Shown here: positions 34,288-46,400 of the stretch, piece by piece | Layout: every line of letters begins with the position of its first letter | How positions within the stretch are numbered: position 1 is the first letter of the stretch | Origin: Haematobia irritans | Taxonomy: Eukaryota > Arthropoda > Insecta > Diptera > Muscidae | Assembly: GCF_050003625.1 (NCBI RefSeq) | Contig: NC_134397.1 | Span: 199,198,899 to 199,262,898, forward strand | Reading direction: 5' to 3' | DNA: 64,000 nucleotides | Program-made: the position numbers and the translations under genes | Notes under the pieces: generated by a model | The model's input: only the letters and a program-made list of their open reading frames with translations | The model's database searches: none | What the model was told of the DNA's origin: nothing

Positions 34288-34922
34288 CACTCAAAAAAAG
34301 TTTATTTGGATCCAAAGATTTTGACCTTCCCTTAAGGATTTTGGTATTGATTCCAAGCCAAAGATGCGGCTTCTTTAAAATAAAGAAATTTTGTAGCTAC
34401 CTATCTGTCTTTAAATCTAGGACCAATAAAATTAAAATTAGGATGCATAACTCATTTATTAAATTTTTATTCTATTTTTTACAAACAAATGCCAGTTTAA
34501 AAATCCAAATTATAACACATACATCAGAGCAATTTTTTTTTTAATTCCAAAAAACTTTAAACCAAAGACGCTAAATCCTCAAAACAAGTCTTAGCCTATA
34601 TTTGAAGCGTTTTCATCTTAAATTTAAAGTTTCAATTTTTCAGTTAATTTAAGGACAATTTATTTAAATCAAAAATGTGTTTCTTTACTTTAAGGAAAAT
34701 TAGCTTTAGTTCAAAGACATGGGAGTTTAACGGAGGGATGCAAATTTACAAAATTTGTGTCCTAAATTTAATGAAAAAAAATTGTTGAAGCAACGATTTT
34801 AAACTTTATTTTAATTAAATTTTCATTATTTTAAAGAAATTTGTCCTTAATATTTTGTAAATTGCGCATCCTAAAATTTAGGTTGCATAATCTTTAATAT
34901 CACGTAAATATTTTTTTCAGTG
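34288..34922. mobile_element. CACTG-family MITE
   Basis: The left end is CACTCAAAAAAAG and the right end TTTTTTTCAGTG, with TA on both sides (34286-34287, 34923-34924). The interior shares GGATCCAAAGATTTTGACC and related words with other copies. The frame at 34341-34544 has no recognisable product. Confidence 0.65.
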
Positions 34923-35330
34923 TAATTCTTCAGTTTTCATAGTTCCAGGAAAAAAAAATTATTGTTAAAATGACTCTAAGCCATACAAAGTTCAAGATTT
35001 AGTTCAAATTTAGTTAAATTCATTCATTTTATAAAAGTAAGGATTGAGAAATTTAAATTTAGTATGATTGTATATTTCGTTGATAGATTTCGGCATTGAA
35101 ATTTATATCAAAATCTACATCGATTTTGACAAAATTTGGCACATTTTCTCCAACTCTAAGGTGTATACTCTGTGCCAACCGGTTTCTTCCAAAATCAACA
35201 GAACGCTATTTTGAACCCAAATATATATTTGCGCCTAAATTTGAAGTGGATTCGACTAAAATACAAAAACAAAAGGACAAACAAATAAAAGGAAATTGTA
35301 GTTAATTTAAGAAATTTTAATTAAACTGTA
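34923..35330. other. Intronic AT-rich stretch, possible family-B scrap
   Basis: The phrase AAATCAACAGAACGCTATTTTGA and its surroundings loosely resemble family-B monomers. No gene is seen. Confidence 0.3.
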
Positions 35331-35973
35331 CACTGAAAAAAATATTGACGTGAGACCAAAGATTTCATGTTCTTAAAATACGAATGCAAATTTTGCTTAG
35401 CATAGAAGACGCATTTCTCTACTATAAAGTTTTTTCCTTGTTCAAAAGTCGATAAACTTTTCAATGAAGTCGTGTTGTCCCTATAATTAAGTGATTTGAC
35501 TTAAAAATGGGTATCATAACATCAAAGAAAAATGTTTTGGGGTAAGGTCAACTTGACTTTAATAATTCTTTAAAATTAATGATATTGTCTTTAAATTTGT
35601 TGCCATTTTTGCATCTTGACTACAACGCAAAAAATCGTTCAATAATAGGACATATTTTTCAACAAATTATTTTGAAGACTTTTTTACTTGAAACATAGCA
35701 TAAGTTCTACTGTAAGTCGAGTCTGAATTTGGAAAATAAAATGGTCTTTAACTCGTTTTTAAAGGACTTTGATGGCATATAAAGAAAAAAGCTAAAAAAA
35801 TTAATAATTAAAATTTGCTTCCTAGAATCAATTACACAAAACCCAAATTTAAAAGAGAATTGTGTCTTAATAGTATCCTTACTTGTATTCTCCGCTTCTT
35901 TGGCTCGGAATCAATATCAAAATTGTTAAAGTAAAGACAAAATCTTTGGAACCGGTCATGCTTTTTTTCAGTG
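35331..35973. mobile_element. CACTG-family MITE, complete
   Basis: The ends are CACTGAAAAAAAT and, inverted, CACTGAAAAAAAGCATG. TA lies on both sides (35329-35330, 35974-35975). The 643-bp interior is non-coding and shared with 58600-59254 in reverse order. The superfamily is uncertain: the TA target suggests a Tc1/mariner-driven MITE, whereas a CACTG terminus also occurs in CMC elements. Confidence 0.8.
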
Positions 35974-36114
35974 TATTACAAACGCAGATGTTACGTCGAT
36001 TTAACCAAATAAATAAATATTTTTCGCAAAATTTAAGAAAATTTATTTGACATAATAATTTTTTTCACTTTTTCAAGAAAAATTCTAATTTTGAAGAAAC
36101 AAAAAATGAAAATG

Positions 36115-37330
36115 AGAAATAAAATTTGGAAAAATGTTCCATAGAAATACAATTTTGACAATTTTTTTATAGAAATAGTATTTTGACAAAATTATATATA
36201 GAAATAAAATATTGACAAAAGTTTCTATAGAAATAAAATGTTCACAGCATATTCTATAAAAATACAAGTTTGGCAAACTTTTCTATAGAAATAACATTTT
36301 GACAGCATTTTATATAGAAATAAAATTTAGACAAACTTTTCTATAGAAAAAAAAATGTACAAAATTTTCTATAGCAATAAAATTTTGACAAAATTTTCTA
36401 TACAAATAAAATTTTTACAATTAATTATTTTTCAATCTTTATGGACAAAGTAGATCGAGGAATTTGATCAATAGAAATTGAAAGGAAAACGCCAAATACA
36501 AATTTATATAAACGCTAGACTAAGATACCATACATTTGGACGGTAATCGCCTGTTGCAGTGTCAGGCTAACATGAAAAAAAAAAAAAAATAAGAAATAAA
36601 ATTTTGTTAAAATTTTCTATAGAAATAAAATGTTAACAAAATTTTCTATAGAAATAAAATTTTGACAAAACTTTCTATAAAAATAAAATTTTGACAAAAC
36701 TTTCTATAAAAATAAAATTTTTTAAAAATTTTCTATAGAAATAAATTTTTCACCAAATATTCTATAAAAATACAAGTTTGACAAAATTTTCCATAGAAAT
36801 AAAGTTTTGACAAACTTTTCTATAGAAATAAAATTTTGACAGCATTTTCTATAGAAATAACATATTGACAAAATTTTCTATAGAAATAAAGTTTTGACAA
36901 AATTTTCTATAGAAATAAAATGTTTACAATTAATTATTTTTCCATCTTTATGGACAAAGTAGATCGAGGAATTTGATCAATAGAACCATTGAAAAGAAAA
37001 CGCCAGATACAAATCTATACACGCCTAGACTAAGATATCATACATTTGGACATTAATCCGCCTGTTTCAGTGTCAGGCTAACATGAAAAAAAGAAATAAA
37101 ATTTTGTTAAAATTTTCTATAGAAATAAAATGTTGACAACATTTTCTATAGAAATAAAATTTTGACAAAACTTTCTATAAAAATAAAATTTTGTAAAAAT
37201 TTTTTATAGAAATAAAATTTTGTTAAAATTTTCTATAGAAATAAAATTTTGACAAAATTTTCTGCAGAAATAAAATTTAAACAAAATTTTCTATAGAAAT
37301 AAAATTTTGCTACAAATTGTGTAGAATTAA
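36115..37330. repeat. 29-bp array 4 with a higher-order repeat
   Basis: 29-bp units fill 36115-36420, 36592-36935 and 37090-37330. The two gaps are copies of one non-array spacer of about 165 bp (GGACAAAGTAGATCGAGGAA ... CAGTGTCAGGCTAACATG). Array plus spacer has therefore been duplicated as a unit of about 505 bp. Confidence 0.75.
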
Positions 37331-37846
37331 AGTCTTAACAAAATTCAATTACCTTGAATAGATTAATTTTCGTGGTATTTCATACGATCCATTGTGAGTA
37401 AGTTATTGTTGGACCCGCAATGTACAAAATCTTTAGGAATATTCTCTTCAAAATGAAGACATTTTAATTAGGTCTTAAGCAAACGAAAGTTCATAATATT
37501 TGCTTTAAAAAATTTTGTCATTAACTTGACAACACGAATCTTTGAAATGGGTGTCCTTAAAGTAAAGCAAAATTTCCTTAAAAGGAAAATATGAACAATT
37601 GATATATGAGATCTCTAGGCCAATTTTTTTGTGAGAAATGCTTATATAGGCTAGGAATAAAAACCAAACTCCTTAATCGAAGTTTAAAATCAATGAATTC
37701 AAAATAAAATTTTTTGAGTGTACCAATAACATTAATACTGACCGCATATCTAGTACTTGTTCACTTCACAAGGAAGAAGTCGCAATTCCGCATGTGTTAT
37801 TTAAAGAAGGGCTGACGCTATTGACCTTAAAATCGTGGCAAATGTA
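37331..37846. other. Intronic stretch, partial CACTG MITE
   Basis: The part ending TTTTTTGAGTGTACC at about 37720 looks like a diverged CACTG-family end. Nothing else is recognised. Confidence 0.3.
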
Positions 37847-38032
37847 CAGTGGCGTGCAGAAATGAGTACATAATAATTTTTTTTTCAATTCTAAACGAAT
37901 AAAAAAACAGAAAATAAAGAAACTCAAAATAATTTTATTTTTCCTTTATTCCCTCTTCAATTCTAAATAAAATAACAAAAAAGCTCAAAACAAAAAGTAA
38001 AGAATTCAGAGAGATAAATAAGCATAACAAAA

Positions 38033-40010
38033 ACAAGTAAGGGAAATCTAAAGTCGGCCGGGGCTGACTATATTATACCCTGCACCACTTTGTAGATCTA
38101 AATTTTGATACCATATCACATCCGTCAAATATTTTGGGGGCTATATATAAAGGTTTGTCCCAAATACTTTCATTTAAATATCACTCGATCTGGACAGAAT
38201 TTGATAGACTTCTACAAAATCTATGGACTCAAAATTTAAGTCGGCTAATGCACTAGTTATAAAGATAATTCTACTTCCTGTGCAAAAATCGTAAAATCGC
38301 GTAAATCGGAATAACAGATTGGCCTCTAGGGCCATAGGAGTGTAGATCGGCAGAAAGATATGTATGGAAGCTATATGTAAATCTGAACCGATTTTAACAA
38401 AATTTGTCGCACATGGTTAAGGTTAGGTTAAAGTGGCAGCCCGATTAAGATTCAGGCTCACTTAGACTATTCAGTCCATTGTGATAAAATAAAACGTAAC
38501 CATTGTGCAAAATTTCAAGCAACTCATGGCAAAACTCTCGCTTTTGGGGCCATATAAGTGCAAATCGGGCGAAAGATTAAGGCAGCCTGATTAAGATTAA
38601 GGGTCACTTAGACTATTCAGTCCTATGCTATTAAACATAAATTTGAAGTAAGTCAGGGCAAAACTCTGGCTTTTGAGGCCACATAAGTGCAAATCGGACG
38701 AAAGGTATATATGGCAGCTATATCTAAATCTGAACCGATTTCAATCAAATTTACCAAGCCTTGGGAGAATGTAAATTCTACTCTCTATGCAAAATTTAAC
38801 GAAAATCGGTAGTAAACTTTGGGCTCTGTGGTCATATGAGTGTAAATCGGGTAAAATATATTTATGGGTAAAATATATAAATTTGAACCGATTTGGCTGA
38901 TATTTTGCAAGTTTTTCGAGACTCATAAAATATTCGGATGTACGGAATTTGAGGAAGATCGGTTGATATACACGCCAATTATGACCAGATCGGCGAAAAA
39001 TATATATGGCAGCTATATCTAAATTTGAACCGATGTCTTCCAAAATCAATAGGGATCGTCTTTGAGCCGAAACAGGACCCTATACCAAATTTTAGGACAA
39101 TCGGACTAAAACTGCGAGCTGCACTTTGCACACAAAAATACATCAACAGACAGACGGACAGACAGACAGACGGACAGACAGACAGACGGACATCGCTAAA
39201 TCGATTCAGAATTTAATTCTAAGACGATCGGTATACTAAACGATGGGTCTCACACTTTTCCTTCTTGGCGTTACATACAAATGCACAAACTTATTATACC
39301 CTGGAAACATTTAAATCTGAAGCAATTTTAAGGAAACTTCGCACAAGTGTATTTATGATTTATCGCTCGATATATATGTATTAGAAGTTTAGGAAAATCA
39401 GGGTCATTTTTACAACTTTTCGACTAAACAGTGACGATTTAACAAGGAAAATGTTGGTATTTTGACCATTTTTGTCGAAATCAGAAAAACATATATATGG
39501 AAGCTGTATCTAAATCTGAACCGATGTCAACCAAATTTGGCACGTATAGCAACAATGCTAATTCTACTCCCTGTGCAAAATTTCAACTAAATCGGAGTTA
39601 AAAATTGGCCTCTGTGGTCATATGAGTGTAAATCGGGCGAAAGCTATATATGGGAGATATATCCAAATCTGAACCGATTTCAACCAAATTTGGCACGCAT
39701 AGTAACAATGCTAATTCTACTCCCGAAAGCTATATATGGAGCTATATCTAAATCTGAACCGATTTGGCTGATATTTTGCAAGTTTTTCGAGACTCATAAT
39801 ATATTCGGATGTACGGAATTTGAGGAAGATCGGTCGATATACACGCCAATTATGACCAGATCGGTGAAAAATATATGGCAGCTATATCTAAATCTGAACC
39901 GATCAATAGGGATCGTCTTTGAGCCGAAACAGGACCCTATACCAAATTTTAGGACAATCGGACTAAAACTGCGAGCTGTACTTTGCACACAAAAATACAG
40001 CAACAGACAG

Positions 40011-40045
<35 letters not shown>

Positions 40046-40187
40046 GACATCGCTAAATCGACTCAGAATTTAATTCTAAGCCGATCCGTATACTAAAAGG
40101 TTGGCCTATGATTACTCCTTCTTGGCGTTACATACAAATGCACAAATTTATTATACCCTGTACCACAGTAGTGGTGGAGGGTATAAA
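38033..40187 (+). repeat. Dispersed repeat family B, copy 1
   Basis: Starts AACAAGTAAGGGAAATCTAA with AAGTCGGCCGGGGC and TATTATACCCTGCACCAC. It runs through tandem monomers (CTATATCTAAATCTGAACCG) and (CAGA)n runs (39149-39192, 40005-40047), and ends GTACCACAGTAGTGGTGG. Its terminus resembles the reversed terminus of family A. The frames at 39025-39216 and 39690-40073 are repeat translation. Two LINE-tail fragments are embedded. Confidence 0.75.
38405..38487 (-). mobile_element. LINE 3' fragment inside family B
   Basis: On the plus strand, GGTTAAAGTGGCAGCCCGAT and TAAGATTCAGGCTCACTTAG match the complement of the LINE 3' end at about 32116-32172, including the GAATCTTAATC that separates the LINE from the SINE subtype. 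A second scrap of the same tail lies at 38578-38626. Confidence 0.7.
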
Positions 40188-40507
40188 AAATAATAATATG
40201 TTAATAAAAATTATGTACTCATTTCTGCACGCCACTGTATATACAACTCCCATGTATTTAGCCATACGAGTACATAATTATATCCAGATTTTTACAAGTA
40301 TGATTGTATTAAACTCAGTTATTAAAGAATTTCTAATGCAGAGCATAATAATTTAAATCGATGATGGAGGGTATATGAATTTCGGCCTGACTAAAATCAC
40401 TGCATAGAATTGTGTTTGATTTTCAGTCACACAAGAAAAAGGAAAATGTGGATGAAAGTGAGGTCAACAAACTTCTTTGGTGTTTGCGGTATAGACCAGT
40501 TTGGGTA

Positions 40508-40714
40508 CACTGAAAAAACTATTGTCGAAAGGTCATGAGTTTTTGCATCTTGACTATAAAGCTAAAGGGAGGCACTCAAAACTAAAAATGCGGGAGTTCG
40601 ATACAAGTCTCCTGTTGTCGTTACGATCGATTGCAGTAGATCCTAGTCCACCAAATTCACTACGAAAGTCATTAGAGTAAATCTTTGGAATTCGACAAGT
40701 TGTATTTTTCAGTG
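40508..40714. mobile_element. CACTG-family MITE, short form
   Basis: CACTGAAAAAAC and TATTTTTCAGTG bound 207 bp with TA on each side (40506-40507, 40715-40716). The interior is short and non-coding. Confidence 0.65.
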
Positions 40715-42269
40715 TATTAAAGACCAACAAAGTTGGAAAGTGTTATTGAAAATACTAAAAGAAAGTTGTTACGAATTATTGAAATAGAAAAGGTTTATTG
40801 TTGCAAATTACCGAAAAAATATAAAAAGAACACCTTTAAAGAGAATTTTGAAACTTGCAATATTCTCAAGCAGTTTCATTTGCTTGGTCTCAATTATGAA
40901 TGCGTGCAACCGCAAGATTTGGTTTCTTAATAACCCTTGAGGTTGCTATACGTTCAGAATGTGGTTCATATCAGTTTTGACATAGATTGGGGTTTCTATT
41001 TAGCTCATTTTCCTGATAATGGTTTCAATTGTATGAAAAAGTTCTTCTATATTGCCCAAAATATTAAAAAAAGAGGTTAAGAAAATGCCATTGCTTTCAA
41101 AAAATTTAATCGTCTGTATTAATTACGAATGCAAAAAAAAAATGTTCGTATGTATTTCAAAGCTCAATAAATAATTACTAGAATTTACAATTGACACATT
41201 TCGTAAAAAAAAAACTGGGTTACAATAAAGGCAAAAATTGCATTAAATAGTTAGAGAAACTAGTTCATATAATAAAGTGTTCATTCACCTGCTATTCTAT
41301 ACACTTCCGTTGTCGTTGAAATTACTTTGTCTTTTATTTAAAAGAAAACCTCAAATAGCATAAGATTTTCCACAAGCTCAGTGTAAATGACTCAGAAACT
41401 TGACATTAATTGTTATTTACCTCAGTGTTAAGTCACGCGACTACCACACTTCTAGCATAAATCTCAGGTGTAAACTATAAATTTAGTTGGTAATATGGTC
41501 CCTATGTGTTAGTTGTATGGTAAGGTAAGGTAAGGTGTAAACTACAAATTTAGTTGATGATATGTTCCAATGTTTATTCTATAATTAAATTTCTTCTTTT
41601 CGAATTTCTTCAAATTTGGTCGATTTTTCGAAGTTTAAATATTATAAAAAAACTATTTTCAACGTTTGCTATGATTGGAAGATCGATTTATGAAGTCACA
41701 ACTTTCGACATTCCGAAAAACTTCAACATAAAAAGAACTATATCACAAACCTTTTTCAATTCAAATTCGACTCTTTTTCTTTGTGGTCGTTCAGTCGAAC
41801 TAGTCCTTATAAAGAGCCGATTAGTCGATTTTCACCGACCGCTGAAGTCGTTTCTTCGATTTGACTCTATGTTGAAGTACTCAAATATTGGATTATTCGG
41901 TTTTGAGAAAAAGTCGAGGTTTCAAATTTAGGTCAAAATGTCACGAAAGCGATATTTTCATTCAACTTTTCTGAACGCTCCAGAACATAAAAAATCGAGA
42001 AAGAAAAATCATTTCTAAACCCCTCACCTGATAGCTAACAGATTTATTCCAGTGGCAGTTCATGTTATTTCTCACAAGCTTACAAACACATTTTGATTTA
42101 TTGCATTCTAAAACAAAGTTATTCGCAATGGAATCTAAATATGATAGTTTGATTGCTTTGTAGTTGGCTAGAAACGCACAAGTGGCTATCGCTAGATCAG
42201 ATTTATGGTCTCCATCTAGAAATAAAATTTAGCTCTTGATACATGTTTGAGGTGATCCTTGTTTGACCA
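40715..42269. other. Intronic stretch without a supported gene
   Basis: A 125-codon frame (41554-41931) and a 65-codon frame (40733-40930) were read and match nothing known to me. A TAAGG microsatellite lies at about 41520. 42035-42230 resembles 53860-54020 (CACAAGTGGCTATCGCTAGA / CACAAGTGGCTGTCATTAGA). At 42232 TAGCTCTTGATACATGTTTG matches an end of the foldback MITE at 52363-52612. Confidence 0.35.
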
Positions 42270-43246
42270 CACGGATGAAAAAGACTGTTTTTCATATGTT
42301 TGGCTATAAACATTATATGTTTGGAACACAAATTTTTAAACACAATATTTTTGAGTGCAAGCATATAATGTTCATAAACTAGCATAACATGTTTGGGACA
42401 TATATGTTAATATGTTAGAACATATTATGTTTGGGACATAAAATGTTTGTAAATATAATATGCTTGGATGCAAACATATATTAATTTAGAAATAGCCTAT
42501 AAACATATATGTGTTTAGTAGCTTGGAGCGCTATTTAACAGGGAGCGATATTGAATTAAGTTGGTGGTTGTTGCTTGTTATTACAAAATTAACATTTTAT
42601 TTTTCCTTGGGCAATTGATCAGCTACTTCTTTGATCCTTACAAACTGTGTGGTCCGCTGTTCGAATCCCCGTCCGGCAAAAGGTAAAATTAAAATAAAAA
42701 AAATCATACAATTGAATAATTTCTTCTACAATGTTTGTATTACAGAAAAAGGTGCTAAGAACTAAAAAATCTCGTGGAAGTGAGAAAGATGTGGGGGAAT
42801 ATACAATTGGGCAGAAACAAAATTTTGAGCATTCAGGTCGAAAACCTATGTTGTTAGCACCTATATTACCTGTTTATTTTCATAATTCATTATGATTGTA
42901 AATATATAAATAAATAAATAAAATTTTGAGCACAATATTGTTTGGGAGAATTTTTTTTAAGCATATAATATTTTTGGGTGCAAAATGCTTGCAAACATAT
43001 TATATGTTCACATAATAACATATTGTTTTTTGGAAGACAACATTATTGAATTTGGATGCAAAAATACAAAATGTTTGGAACTTAGACTACCCAAACATAT
43101 ATTGTTTAGACCAATATGCTTTCAAACATATTATATATTGGAAGAGATCAAACATATAAATGTTTGGGCAATACCCAAAAATATATATGCTTGAAGCAAA
43201 ATATGTTTGGGAGTATATGTTACAGAAGCGATTTTTTGTGAGCGTG
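42270..43246. mobile_element. 977-bp CAC...GTG DNA element with a tRNA-like module, copy 2
   Basis: Same ends and same length as 24096-25072, with a different 2-bp flank (CA at 42268-42269 and 43247-43248). This confirms the borders and a 2-bp target duplication. Only scattered substitutions and small indels separate the copies. The box-B-like TTCGAATCCCCGTCCGG is at about 42660. No transposase is encoded. Confidence 0.8.
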
Positions 43247-43275
43247 CAGTTACCGAATTTTGTTTTCTCCGATTA

Positions 43276-44536
43276 ACAGGTTGGCTGAAAAGTCCCCGGT
43301 TTAACAAAGAAAAACACATTTTTTGTCAAAATTAGTTTTTATTACTCAACATAGTTCCCTTCAAGAGCGATATAACGATTATAACGACCTTCGAATTTTT
43401 TGATACCATTTTGGTAGTACTCCTTCGGTTTTGCCTCAAAATAGGCCTCAGTTTCGGCGATCATCACTTCATTGCAGCCAAATTTTTTCCCTGCGGGCAT
43501 CCTTTTGAGGTCTGAGAACAAGAAAAAGTCGCTGGGGGCCAGATCTGGAGAATACGGTGGGTGGGGAAGCAATTCGAAGCCCAATTCATGAATTTTTGCC
43601 ATCGTTCTCAATGACTTGTGGCACGGTGCGTTGTCTTGGTGGAACAACACTTTTTTCTTCTTCATATGGGGCCGTTTTGCCGCGATTTCGACCTTCAAAC
43701 GCTCCAATAACGCCATATAATAGTCACTGTTGATGGTTTTTCCCTTCTCAAGATAATCGATAAAAATTATTCCATGCGCATCCCAAAAAACAGAGGCCAT
43801 TACTTTGCCAGTGGACTTTTGAGTCTTTCCACGCTTCGGAGACGGTTCACCGGTCGCTGTCCACTCAGCCGACTGTCGATTGGACTCAGGAGTGTAGTGA
43901 TGGAGCCATGTTTCATCCATTGTTACATATCGACGGAAAAACTCGGGTGTATTACGAGTTAACAGCTGCAAACACCTCTCAGAATCATCAACACGTTGTT
44001 GTTTTTGGTCAAATGTGAGGTCGCGCGGCACCCATTTTGCACAGAGCTTCCGCATATCCAAATATTTATGAATGATATCTTTAAGGCCTCTGCTATCTCG
44101 ATCAACTTCATTTTACGGTCATTCAAAATCATTTTGTGGATTTTTTTGATGTTTTCGTCGGTAACCATCTCTTTCGGGCGTCCACTGCGTTCACCGTCCT
44201 CCGTGCTCATTTCACCACGCTTGAATTTTGCTAACCAATCAATTATTGTTGATTTCCCTGGGGCAGAGTCCGGAAACTCATTATCAAGCCAAGTTTTTGC
44301 TTCCACCGTATTTTTTCCCTTCAGAAAACAGCATTTTATCAAAACACCAAATTCCTTTTTTTCCATATTTTCACAATAGCAAAAGTTGCTTCTATCTCAC
44401 AAACTAATTGACTTACAGACGTCAAATTTTGACACGAATCATTTGAAGGTTGGTACTATATAAAAATAATATGCATTTAATACTAGCGACGCCATCTATT
44501 TGTCAGACCGGCCGACCGACTTATCAGCCAACCTGT
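43276..44536 (-). mobile_element. mariner, irritans subfamily (Himar1-like)
   Basis: The ends are ACAGGTTGGCTGAAAAGTCC and, inverted, ACAGGTTGGCTGATAAGTCG, the Himar1-type inverted repeat. TA duplications lie at 43274-43275 and 44537-44538. Length is 1261 bp against about 1286 bp for Himar1. One transposase gene lies on the minus strand. Confidence 0.95.
43342..44366 (-). pseudogene. Himar1-like mariner transposase with one short deletion
   Basis: It starts MEKKEFGVLIKCCFLKGKN at 44366 and ends EGNYVE. It is nearly identical to Himar1 as I remember it. The HTH region ends at EIAEALKIS. At about 44074 roughly 25 bases are missing relative to Himar1, which removes some residues and shifts the frame. 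The second frame then runs unbroken from MDMRKLCAKWVPRDL to the stop. All catalytic sites are present in that part: D in VTMDETWLHH, D in FHQDNAPCH and the third Asp in SPDLAPSDFFLF (DD34D). The WVPR(D)LT linker motif is also there. The deletion edge carries a short ATATCA repeat in Himar1, so slippage is a likely cause. This copy cannot make a full transposase. Confidence 0.93.
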
Positions 44537-45655
44537 TATGAGTCAACCAAGAATGGCTGGTAGAGAAGCTTCTCCGTTTAATTCCTACTGCACAATGGAC
44601 ATACAAATCTCCGGACCTTAATCCCTTGGTCTTTTGCACCTTAGTCATTTTCAAGATTTCATTTTCAAGACGGTCGTTTTAAGTCCATAATTCGTGTTAA
44701 ATGTAGCCAATTCTGAGCTGATTCTAAAATTTTATGTTATTTCCAAAATGTTTTGCTTTTGAACAATAAACTTAAAAAAATTGAACAAAAATATCGCTTT
44801 GCTTGTTGCATTACATATCAGTTAGCCTGTATGTTCCATCACATGAAATTCTCTATATTACATGTATGGTTTAAATACAGAAAAATATATCCCCAAACTA
44901 TATCTAATTAAGAAGTTTATGGAAGTTGAAAAAGTAACCAATTAAAAAATTAACTCATATAATTAATTTTTTAATCAAATTATAAACAAAAATTTTTAAC
45001 AAAATTTTTTGAAGGTTTTTAATTTTTAATTAAATAAAAAATATATATCCAATTAAAAACATAATTGAAAATTTGGTTCAGAATTAGTTTCTATAACAAT
45101 TCTAAAATTTTATTAAGTTAATTAAATTTTGATTCAACCTCAAAGACCAATTTATAATTTATAAACTTTTTATAAAATTACAAGGAACCTTTTTAATCTA
45201 AATGTAATAAAATTAATTAAATTATTAATTGACACAATTAAGAAGTTAATTGAAAATGGGGAATGATACCATAATTTTCGTGATTGAAGAAATTTGAATA
45301 AACAAATTAATTGCATCAATTAATTTTGTGATTGAATGACATGAATAATTTATTATCTGCCATCTCAGCTATGTTAGGGCAATCCATCATGAGATAGTGT
45401 CTTCTAGCGATTGTAGTCAGAAAACTAACTTTTGTGTCTTAAAAGATATTAAGAGGTTTTATTTTTGGTCTTCAAAGAATATTGTAATTTCTTGACCGGG
45501 AATTTATTTTATAATAGATAGATTTTATAATAGAGAATTACTTGGATCCATAGATTTTAATTCAAAAATGATCGATCCTCAAAATAAGTCTTAGCCTATA
45601 TTTGCAGAGGTTTTATCTTAAACCTAAAGATTCAATGTCTCAGGACGATTTCTTT
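44537..45655. other. Intronic stretch with AATTAATT-type repeats
   Basis: 44935-45330 is an AT-rich AATTAATTT repeat of the 5058-5346 type. From about 45540 a CACTG-family interior (GGATCCATAGATTTTAATTC) begins and resumes after the family-B insertion (46430-46580, ending TTGTTCAGTGTA). No gene is seen. Confidence 0.45.
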
Positions 45656-46400
45656 AAATCAACAAGTAAGAAAAGTCTAAAGTAGGGCGGGGCCAACTAT
45701 ATTATACCCTGCACCACTTTATAAATCCACATTTTCGATACTATATCAAATCTGACCCGATTTGGACAAAAATTTGTTAGACTTCTACAAATTTTAGTCG
45801 GCTAATGCCCAGGGGTGGGCATTAGCCAATGTTAGTAAAAATATATGGAAACATTTAAATATGAACCAATTTTGAGGCAATTTGACATGCAAAATTTCAC
45901 TTAAATCGGATTAAAACTTTGACCTCTGTGTTCATATTACGGATCATCGGGCGAAAGATGTATATACATAGGAGCTATACCTAACCGATTCCAATATAAT
46001 AACCGATTTCGAGGACTATAATACTACTTGTTCTCTTTGTGCAAAATTTCAAGCAAATCAGGATAAAACTCTGGCTTCTGGTCCCATATAAGTGCATATC
46101 GGGCGAAAGATATATATGGGAGCTATATTTAAATCTGGACAGATTTCTTTCAAAATCAGTAGGTTCTATTCTGACCCAATATAGGAACTTGTGGCAAAAT
46201 TTGAAGGCGATTGGACTAAAACTGCGACCTAGACTTTGATCACAAAAATGTGTTCACAGACAGACGGATGGACAGACAGACATGGCTAAATTGACTCAGG
46301 GGCCGGCCCCGAGCAATATTGCCAAAGACACCATGTGCACTAACTTATAATACCCTGCTCCACAGGGTAACTTATAATACCATTGCGCAGTGTATAAAAA
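45656..46400 (+). repeat. Dispersed repeat family B, copy 2 (short)
   Basis: Starts AACAAGTAAGAAAAGTCTAA with TATTATACCCTGCACCAC. It has one to two monomers, ends CAGACAGACGGATGG and then TAATACCCTGCTCCACAGG. It is inserted in a CACTG-family MITE. Confidence 0.65.

Larger units (their letters stand above)
37847..40237. mobile_element. Tc1-type MITE (CAGTGGCGTGCAGAAATGAG ends) hosting repeat family B
   Basis: CAGTGGCGTGCAGAAATGAG at the left and its exact complement at the right extend to inverted repeats of about 30 bp. TA duplications lie at 37845-37846 and 40238-40239. The element itself occupies 37847-38032 and 40188-40237, and a family-B repeat sits between. A CAGTG terminus with a TA target is typical of Tc1-like elements. 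Confidence 0.8.

Noticed and set aside
39149..39192. (CAGA)n microsatellite as a possible independent repeat or regulatory site
   Set aside because: It is a standard internal part of repeat family B and recurs in the next segment (40005-40047).
41554..41931. 125-codon plus-strand frame inside the Osiris intron
   Set aside because: AT-rich, low-information composition with no motif, splice context or paralogue that I recognise.
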